Shown here in pieces: positions 1 through 6,373 of a stretch of 6,373 bases of DNA. Source of the stretch: Pseudomonadota bacterium (GTDB taxonomy: Bacteria > Pseudomonadota > Gammaproteobacteria > Burkholderiales > Ferrovaceae); contig JAJZEL010000018.1 in assembly GCA_021828575.1 (NCBI GenBank), positions 1-6,373 on the forward strand, in the 5' to 3' direction. Each line of letters opens with the position of its first letter. The first letter of the stretch is position 1. Made by a program: the position numbers and the translations under genes. Under the pieces are notes generated by a model, which was given only the letters and a program-made list of their open reading frames with translations, had not been told where the DNA came from and ran no database searches.

Positions 1-76
1 TCTTCCCATGGTCCACGTGTCCAATCGTCCCCACGTTTATATGGGGCTTCGTCCGCTCAAACTTGCCTTTTGCCAT
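1..76 (-). CDS. tuf: Elongation factor Tu, N-terminal fragment (cut by window edge)
   Basis: EF-Tu is the GTPase that carries aminoacyl-tRNA to the ribosomal A site. Only the first 25 codons and one further base are inside the window. The ATG is at 76-74 and the reading gives MAKGKFERTKPHINVGTIG followed by HVDHGK, so the G1 (P-loop) motif GHVDHGK at residues 19-25 is visible and the frame runs off the left edge. The start is supported by the universal N-terminus and by a GAGGT Shine-Dalgarno at 88-84, seven bases before the ATG. It lies about 32 bases after the fusA stop, so it is probably co-transcribed with fusA as the last gene of the str operon. The MAKGKFERTKPH start is typical of betaproteobacteria and differs from the enterobacterial MSKEKFERTKPH. 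Whether a second tuf copy exists elsewhere cannot be seen. Confidence 0.97.
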   Translation of the reverse strand, partial: MAKGKFERTKPHINVGTIGHVDHGK

Positions 77-83
77 GATCTCT

Positions 84-88
84 ACCTC
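84..88 (-). promoter_or_regulatory. Ribosome binding site of tuf
   Basis: The minus strand reads GAGGT followed by seven bases and then the tuf ATG. It is the best Shine-Dalgarno match in the window, which fits the very high translation rate expected for EF-Tu. It lies inside the short fusA-tuf gap, in which I see no terminator and no convincing promoter. Confidence 0.8.
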
Positions 89-108
89 AAATTCCCTGTG
101 TGGTCTGC

Positions 109-2202
<2,094 letters not shown>

Positions 2203-2209
2203 TTTATTT

Positions 2210-2214
2210 CGCCT
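2210..2214 (-). promoter_or_regulatory. Weak ribosome binding site deciding the TTG start of fusA
   Basis: The minus strand reads AGGCG, then AAATAAA, then the TTG start. The match to the anti-Shine-Dalgarno is imperfect, but the spacing of seven bases is right and the A-rich spacer is likely unstructured. Together with the in-frame TAG upstream it supports TTG at 2202 as the true initiation codon. Confidence 0.5.
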
Positions 2215-2236
2215 GTCAGTATCGTTCTATGCACGA

Positions 2237-2263
2237 GAGGCCCGCGGCATTTGCCCGAGCCTC
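2237..2263 (-). promoter_or_regulatory. Strong RNA hairpin in the rpsG-fusA gap
   Basis: The transcript of this 27-base stretch can form GAGGCTCG paired with CGGGCCTC (eight pairs including one G-U), continued by GGC paired with GCC around an AAAT loop, with a single bulged G. That is an 11-pair GC-rich stem. It is not followed by a U-run, so it is not an intrinsic terminator. It lies 34 bases before the fusA start, between S7 and EF-G. Possible roles are a protein binding site, an RNA processing site or a translation-coupling element; none is shown by the sequence. The pairing is seen directly, but the function is inference. Confidence 0.5.
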
Positions 2264-2287
2264 ATGATCCGTCAATCCAACCCCTGC

Positions 2288-2305
2288 GACCGGAATACAC
2301 CGGCC
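2288..2305 (-). other. Small hairpin just after the rpsG stop codon
   Basis: The transcript can pair GGCCGG with CCGGTC (six pairs, one G-U) around a TGTATT loop, starting six bases past the rpsG stop codon. No U-run follows, so it is not a good terminator. It may protect or delimit the rpsG 3' end, or have no function. Confidence 0.3.
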
Positions 2306-2311
2306 ACCCGG

Positions 2312-2782
2312 TTAGAACCTGTAGTGGGCAAATGCCTTGTTGGCCTCCGCCATGCGGTGCACTTCCTCACGCTTCTTGATTGCGCCGCCACGCCCTTCTG
2401 CCGCATCCATCAACTCACCTGCCAAGCGCAACCCCATGGATTTTTCGCTTCTCTTGCGCGCAGCTTCCCTCAACCAACGCATGGCAAGCGCCGTACGACG
2501 GGTCGCACGCACTTCCACAGGTACCTGGTAGTTAGCCCCGCCCACACGACGGCTTTTCACTTCCACCAGAGGACGTGCATTGTTAAGAGCCGATACGAAT
2601 ACCTCGATCGCATCCTTTCCCGACTTGCGCGCCACAGCCTCCATAGCGCGATACACAATCTGCTCTGCAACCGACTTCTTGCCTGATGTCATGATCACAT
2701 TGACAAACTTGGAAATATCCGCGTTGCCAAACTTTGGATCCGGCAGCACTTCACGTTTCGGAACTTCTCTTCTACGAGGCAT
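2312..2782 (-). CDS. rpsG: 30S ribosomal protein S7
   Basis: S7 binds the 3' major domain of 16S rRNA, nucleates assembly of the 30S head and contacts tRNA in the E site. The 156-residue product has the usual length. It starts with the basic arm MPRRREVPKREVLPDPKFGN, carries the beta-hairpin region around RRVGGANYQVPVEV (78-91), the helix with ALAMRWLREAARKR (98-111), and ends KAFAHYRF. The ATG at 2782-2780 is the only sensible start because MPRRR is the family N-terminus; a modest GAGAG Shine-Dalgarno lies six bases upstream. It begins 30 bases after the rpsL stop, so the two are surely in one transcript. In E. coli S7 is the translational repressor of this operon and acts in a roughly 100-base rpsL-rpsG gap; here the gap is too short for an equivalent site of that size. 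No defects are seen. Confidence 0.98.
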   Translation of the reverse strand: MPRRREVPKREVLPDPKFGNADISKFVNVIMTSGKKSVAEQIVYRAMEAVARKSGKDAIEVFVSALNNARPLVEVKSRRVGGANYQVPVEVRATRRTALAMRWLREAARKRSEKSMGLRLAGELMDAAEGRGGAIKKREEVHRMAEANKAFAHYRF

Positions 2783-2788
2783 GATGTA

Positions 2789-2793
2789 CTCTC
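2789..2793 (-). promoter_or_regulatory. Ribosome binding site of rpsG
   Basis: The minus strand reads GAGAG, then TACATC, then ATG. The match is only moderate, which is compatible with translational coupling to rpsL, whose stop codon is about 20 bases further upstream. Confidence 0.5.
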
Positions 2794-2812
2794 TATCAAT
2801 GAATTACGGGGG

Positions 2813-3190
2813 TCAGGCCGCTTTGGGTCGCTTGGCGCCGTATTTGGAGCGCGACTGCTTGCGGTCCTTGACACCGGCCGTGTCCAGACTACCGCGCACC
2901 GTGTGGTAACGCACACCGGGAAGATCCTTGACACGACCACCACGAATCAGCACCACCGAGTGCTCCTGCAAATTGTGCCCTTCCCCGCCAATGTAGCTGG
3001 TGACCTCAAAACCGTTGGTCAGGCGCACACGCGCCACCTTGCGCAAAGCCGAATTGGGCTTCTTCGGTGTCGTGGTGTACACGCGAGTACAAACCCCGCG
3101 CTTTTGTGGCGAACTGGCCAGCGCCGGCACCTTGCTCTTGGCTTTTTTGGCGCTACGCGGCTTGCGAATCAACTGATTGATCGTTGGCAT
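2813..3190 (-). CDS. rpsL: 30S ribosomal protein S12
   Basis: S12 sits at the 30S decoding centre and helps control codon-anticodon fidelity. The product has 125 residues, normal for the family, starting MPTINQLIRKPRSAKKAKS and ending KYGAKRPKAA. The conserved PQKRGVCTRVYTTTPKKPNSALRK block spans residues 28-51 and GGRVKDLPGVRYH begins at 84. Lys43 and Lys88, the positions at which streptomycin resistance substitutions are known, carry the wild-type residues, so a streptomycin-sensitive ribosome is expected as far as S12 is concerned. Asp89, the residue methylthiolated by RimO, is present. The ATG at 3190-3188 matches the family start; a GGGGT element lies ten bases upstream. It is the first gene of the str operon, 98 bases after rpoC, behind its own promoter. 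Stop is TGA at 2815-2813. Confidence 0.98.
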   Translation of the reverse strand: MPTINQLIRKPRSAKKAKSKVPALASSPQKRGVCTRVYTTTPKKPNSALRKVARVRLTNGFEVTSYIGGEGHNLQEHSVVLIRGGRVKDLPGVRYHTVRGSLDTAGVKDRKQSRSKYGAKRPKAA

Positions 3191-3200
3191 GCTGTGCTTT

Positions 3201-3205
3201 ACCCC
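3201..3205 (-). promoter_or_regulatory. Probable ribosome binding site of rpsL
   Basis: The minus strand reads GGGGT ten bases before the rpsL ATG. It can pair with the CUCCA part of the 16S rRNA 3' end using one G-U pair. No better Shine-Dalgarno exists in the leader. It lies five bases past the end of the second leader hairpin (3211-3236), so folding of that hairpin would leave it exposed but close to structured RNA. Confidence 0.45.
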
Positions 3206-3210
3206 ATATT

Positions 3211-3236
3211 CCCCGTAAGGAAAAAATCCTTCGGGG
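3211..3236 (-). promoter_or_regulatory. Alternative leader hairpin overlapping the terminator
   Basis: On the transcript, CCCCG pairs with CGGGG and AAGGA pairs with TCCTT around a five-U loop, with one bulged A: ten pairs in all. The 5' arm consists of the 3' arm of the terminator hairpin (3230-3251) plus the GGA linker, and the loop and 3' arm take up the U-run. The two structures therefore cannot form together. Pairing is seen in the sequence; a switching role is inference. Confidence 0.45.
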
Positions 3237-3251
3237 CGGTCCCGCCCCGAA
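3221..3251 (-). terminator. Intrinsic terminator after rpoC, also within the rpsL leader
   Basis: The minus strand carries a perfect 22-base inverted repeat, TTCGGGGCG, loop GGAC, CGCCCCGAA (a nine-pair stem, or ten with a two-base loop), at 3251-3230. It is followed by GGA and then six U residues at 3226-3221. The three-base gap between stem and U-run is longer than ideal, so efficiency is uncertain. It begins about 37 bases after the rpoC stop and would end the rpoBC operon. Because the predicted rpsL promoter lies upstream of it, transcripts from that promoter would also carry it almost at their 5' end. Confidence 0.65.
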
Positions 3252-3263
3252 TTAAGACTGTCG

Positions 3264-3292
3264 ATTCTAGTTTGGCAACCCTATTCTGTCAA
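3264..3292 (-). promoter_or_regulatory. Sigma70-type promoter of the str operon (PrpsL)
   Basis: On the minus strand a consensus -35 box TTGACA (3292-3287) is separated by exactly 17 bases from TAGAAT (3269-3264), a five-of-six match to the -10 consensus. The predicted start of transcription is around 3256-3259, giving a leader of about 66-69 bases before the rpsL ATG. The -35 box overlaps the rpoC TGA stop codon (3291-3289). A strong housekeeping promoter is what a ribosomal protein and elongation factor operon needs. The first bases of the transcript lead straight into the hairpin at 3251-3230. Confidence 0.8.
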
Positions 3293-6200
3293 GCCACCTG
3301 TTCGCCATCGGTCAGCGTCAGGGTGGCATCCAGTCCAACGGCATCTTCGCCCAGCACGGTATCCGCCGGTTGGGTACGCCGAATATTGTGATAGGCCAAG
3401 CCGGTTCCTGCTGGAATAAGACGGCCCACGATCACGTTTTCCTTCAGACCTCGCAGGTCGTCCCGTTTGCCCATGATGGCGGCTTCGGTCAGCACTCGCG
3501 TGGTTTCCTGGAAAGACGCCGCCGATATGAAAGAGTCCGTGGACAACGATGCCTTCGTGATACCCAGAAGAACATACTCGAAAGTGGCGGGGCGCTTGTT
3601 TTCCGCAACCACTGCCTCGTTTTCTTCCAGGAGCTCGGCCCGTTCGACCTGTTCACCCGGGATGAATCTGGTCTCACCGGCATCCGCCACCTGAACCCGA
3701 CGCAGCATCTGGCGAACAATCACCTCAATGTGCTTGTCGTTGATCTTCACACCTTGGAGGCGGTACACATCCTGAACTTCGTCCGTGATGTATCGGGTCA
3801 GCGCTTCAACTCCCAGCAGGCGGAGTATGTCATGGGGATCTGCAGGACCATCCACGATCATTTCACCCTTATTGACAATCTGCCCATCATGAACCGTGAC
3901 ATGCTTGTCCTTGGGAATCAGGTAATCATGTGCCACTCCATCCAGATCCGTGATGACCAGACGCTGTTTTCCCTTCGTGTCCTTGCCAAAGGATACTGTT
4001 CCGGTAATCTCGGCCAGCAACCCGGCATCCTTCGGCGAACGGGCTTCAAAAAGCTCGGCAACACGGGGCAAACCACCTGTAATGTCACGGGTCTTCGAGG
4101 ACTCCTGGGGAATCCGGGCAAGCACCTCACCCACGCCCACAGACTGGCCGTTCTTGACCGTGATGATAGCCCCGATCTGGAAGGTGATATTCACCGGCTG
4201 GTCGGTACCTGACAACTTGACTTCCTTTCCGTCCTCATCCAGCAACTTGACCTGGGGGCGCAAGCCCTTGGACTGTGTACCTGCCCTGCGCTTGGGATCT
4301 ATCACCACCAGGGTGGACAATCCCGTGACTTCGTCAATCTGCTTGGCTACCGTCACGCCTTCTTCCACGTTTTCAAAGCGCACTACGCCAGAATATTCTG
4401 TAATGATGGGGCGGGTATGTGGATCCCATACCGCCAGAACCTGACCCGCCTTGACCTTGTGGCCTTCAGCATGTTGCAGGGTGGCCCCGTAAGGAACCTT
4501 GTGGCGTTCGCGTTCGCGACCGCTGTCATCCGTCACGATCACTTCTCCGCCACGGGAAATAACAATCTGTTCCTGACGGGCATTCAGCACATGGCGCATT
4601 CCGGGAGAGAAACGCAGTACCCCATTGGATTTGCTTTCCACTTGGCTGACCACGGCTGCACGGGAAGCGGCTCCACCGATATGGAATGTTCGCATGGTCA
4701 GCTGGGTGCCGGGCTCGCCAATGGACTGGGCAGAAATAACGCCCACCGCCTCACCCACATTGACCAGACCGCCGCGTCCCAAATCACGACCGTAGCACTG
4801 GGCACACAACCCATAACGGGTTTCGCAGGTCAGCGGCGTGCGTACCTTCACTTCATCCAGCCCGGCTGACTCAATCTGGTCCACCACCTCTTCATCAAGC
4901 AATGTGCCTGCAGCCACCAGCAGCTCACCAGACTCAGGGTGCATGAGGTCAATGGCTGAAACACGACCCAGAACCCGGTCACGCAAAGGCTCAACCACTT
5001 CGCCCCCCTCCACCAGCGCCTTCAGTACCATGCCCTGCTCAGTACCACAATCCACCTCGGTCACCACCAGATCCTGGGTCACATCCACCAAACGACGTGT
5101 CAGGTAACCCGAGTTTGCAGTCTTCAGCGCAGTATCAGCCAAGCCCTTGCGCGCACCGTGAGTGGAAATAAAGTACTGCAGAACGTTCAACCCTTCCCTG
5201 AAGTTAGCCGTGATGGGCGTTTCAATGATGGAGCCATCAGGTTTGGCCATCAGACCCCGCATCCCTGCCAACTGTCGAATCTGGGCAGCCGAACCACGAG
5301 CACCCGAATCAGCCATCATGTAAATGGAGTTAAAAGATTCCTGGGTGGTTTCCTTGCCCGAACGATCCACCACTGGCTCACGACCCAACTGATCCATCAT
5401 GGCCTTGCCCACCTGGTCACCTGCACGACCCCAGATGTCAACCACCTTGTTGTAACGCTCGCCCTGGGTCACCAGACCAGATGTGTACTGCGTTTCGATT
5501 TCCTTTACCTCGGCCTCTGCGGAGGCAATCAGGGATTCTTTTTCGCGCGGCACGAGCATGTCGTCAACGCAAATGGAAATTCCGGCCCGGGTCGCCATGG
5601 AGAATCCGGTGTACATGAGCCGATCGGCAAAAATCACAGCCTCGCGAATACCACAACGCCGGAACGCCGCATTGATCAGCCGAGAAATCTCTTTCTTCTT
5701 CAATGCTTTGTTGATAAAAGAGAAAGGTAACCCTTCCGGCAGAATTTCGGACAGCATGGCACGACCCACTGTCGTGTCATAACGGGTGACTTTTTCTTCC
5801 TTGCTGCCATCAGCACCACGAACCACTTCACGGATACGCACCTGGATGCGTGCCGTCACGTCCACCATGCGGGCATCAAACGCTCGCACCACCTCGTCCA
5901 CATCGGAAAAACGCATGCCTTCGCCACGCGCATTCACGCGTTCACGCGTAATGTAATAGAGCCCCAGCACGATGTCCTGCGAAGGAACAATGATCGGATC
6001 ACCGTTGGCAGGAGACAGCACATTATTGGAAGACAGCATCAGGGTGCGTGCTTCCATCTGAGCCTCGAGGGACAACGGCACGTGTACGGCCATCTGGTCA
6101 CCGTCAAAGTCGGCGTTGAAAGCAGCACACACCAGCGGATGCAGCTGGATGGCCTTGCCTTCGATCAGCACGGGCTCGAATGCCTGAATGCCCAACCTGT

Positions 6201-6373
6201 GCAAGGTCGGTGCGCGGTTGAGCAAAACCGGATGCTCGCGAATGACTTCTTCGAGAATGTCCCAGACCTCAGGGATTTCCTGTTCCACCATACGCTTGGC
6301 AGCCTTGATGGTGGTTGCAAGCCCCATGATTTCCAATTTATGAAAAATGAAAGGCTTAAACAGTACCAGTGAC
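3289..6373 (-). CDS. rpoC: RNA polymerase beta' subunit, 5' end cut by window edge
   Basis: Beta' is a catalytic subunit of the core RNA polymerase. The window holds 1027 codons plus stop; the frame stays open to the right edge, where it reads SLVLFKPFIFHKLEIMGLATTIK, so no start is visible and any internal TTG or ATG start near 6336 would be wrong. By comparison with E. coli beta' about 370 N-terminal residues are missing. In order, I see NADFDGDQM (about 6117-6091), whose three Asp bind the catalytic Mg; the ADSGARGSAAQIRQLAGMRG region (about 5320-5261); the bridge helix region EGLNVLQYFISTHGARKGLADTA (about 5210-5130); the zinc cysteines, one in DCGT (5047-5049) and three in CETRYGLCAQC (4827-4795); the trigger loop QLTMRTFHIGG with Met, Arg and His in place (His codon 4683-4681); then a roughly 190-residue SI3-type insertion typical of proteobacteria (to about 4100); and the conserved C-terminal LLGITKASLSTDSFISAASFQETT. 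The gene ends in TGA, inside the rpsL -35 box. rpoB is expected upstream, outside the window. Confidence 0.98.
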   Translation of the reverse strand, partial: SLVLFKPFIFHKLEIMGLATTIKAAKRMVEQEIPEVWDILEEVIREHPVLLNRAPTLHRLGIQAFEPVLIEGKAIQLHPLVCAAFNADFDGDQMAVHVPLSLEAQMEARTLMLSSNNVLSPANGDPIIVPSQDIVLGLYYITRERVNARGEGMRFSDVDEVVRAFDARMVDVTARIQVRIREVVRGADGSKEEKVTRYDTTVGRAMLSEILPEGLPFSFINKALKKKEISRLINAAFRRCGIREAVIFADRLMYTGFSMATRAGISICVDDMLVPREKESLIASAEAEVKEIETQYTSGLVTQGERYNKVVDIWGRAGDQVGKAMMDQLGREPVVDRSGKETTQESFNSIYMMADSGARGSAAQIRQLAGMRGLMAKPDGSIIETPITANFREGLNVLQYFISTHGARKGLADTALKTANSGYLTRRLVDVTQDLVVTEVDCGTEQGMVLKALVEGGEVVEPLRDRVLGRVSAIDLMHPESGELLVAAGTLLDEEVVDQIESAGLDEVKVRTPLTCETRYGLCAQCYGRDLGRGGLVNVGEAVGVISAQSIGEPGTQLTMRTFHIGGAASRAAVVSQVESKSNGVLRFSPGMRHVLNARQEQIVISRGGEVIVTDDSGRERERHKVPYGATLQHAEGHKVKAGQVLAVWDPHTRPIITEYSGVVRFENVEEGVTVAKQIDEVTGLSTLVVIDPKRRAGTQSKGLRPQVKLLDEDGKEVKLSGTDQPVNITFQIGAIITVKNGQSVGVGEVLARIPQESSKTRDITGGLPRVAELFEARSPKDAGLLAEITGTVSFGKDTKGKQRLVITDLDGVAHDYLIPKDKHVTVHDGQIVNKGEMIVDGPADPHDILRLLGVEALTRYITDEVQDVYRLQGVKINDKHIEVIVRQMLRRVQVADAGETRFIPGEQVERAELLEENEAVVAENKRPATFEYVLLGITKASLSTDSFISAASFQETTRVLTEAAIMGKRDDLRGLKENVIVGRLIPAGTGLAYHNIRRTQPADTVLGEDAVGLDATLTLTDGEQVA

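Noticed and set aside
2237..2263. Terminator between rpsG and fusA
   Set aside because: The stem is strong, but no U-run follows it, so intrinsic termination is unlikely.
2248..2276. TTGACG hexamer 17 bases before AAATGC in the rpsG-fusA gap as a fusA promoter
   Set aside because: The -10 candidate hardly matches TATAAT, and the intervening bases form the GC-rich hairpin.
3200..3208. Two-codon frame ATG GGG TAA just before rpsL
   Set aside because: Too short to interpret; it overlaps the likely rpsL ribosome binding site and is expected by chance.
3370..4212. Open frame on the plus strand opposite the 3' end of rpoC
   Set aside because: Antisense shadow of conserved beta' sequence; no family resemblance and no supporting signals.
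6325..6336. Internal start of rpoC at TTG 6336 or ATG 6327
   Set aside because: The frame continues upstream with the conserved beta' residues LFKPFIFHK to the window edge, so the gene is cut by the window and does not start here.

Overview
The window is an ordinary but well-preserved stretch of the bacterial transcription and translation core. Everything is read from the minus strand. In transcription order (right to left) it holds the 3' three-quarters of rpoC (RNA polymerase beta'), then rpsL (S12), rpsG (S7), fusA (EF-G) and the first 25 codons of tuf (EF-Tu). This is the junction between the rpoBC operon and the str operon. Both window edges cut genes: rpoC lacks its 5' end and tuf lacks almost all of its body.

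The gene order, the EF-Tu start (MAKGKFERTKPH), the 125-residue S12, a beta' with the SI3 insertion and its FKPFIFHKLE motif all point to a proteobacterium, most likely a betaproteobacterium. The genus cannot be fixed from these conserved genes alone. All genes are intact where visible. There is no sign of insertion sequences, CRISPR, tRNA or rRNA, phage genes or recent transfer. Long open frames on the plus strand are antisense shadows of fusA and rpoC.

The most informative non-coding stretch is the 97-base rpoC-rpsL gap (3192-3288, roughly). A near-consensus sigma70 promoter has its -35 box overlapping the rpoC stop codon. A perfect GC-rich hairpin followed by six U residues lies just downstream of the predicted transcription start. 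That hairpin can end rpoBC transcripts, but it also sits in the 5' leader of the str mRNA. A second hairpin uses the same bases in a mutually exclusive way, so the leader looks like a candidate attenuator.

The rpsL-rpsG gap is short (29-30 bases). The rpsG-fusA gap is about 109 bases and carries a strong non-terminator hairpin; fusA then begins with a TTG codon. The fusA-tuf gap is about 32 bases with a good ribosome binding site for tuf. The genes work together: beta' is part of the transcription enzyme, S12 and S7 build the 30S decoding centre and head, and EF-G and EF-Tu drive elongation.

I found no previously undescribed biological system here. The regulatory layout at the rpoC-rpsL junction and the rpsG-fusA leader are the parts worth a second look.
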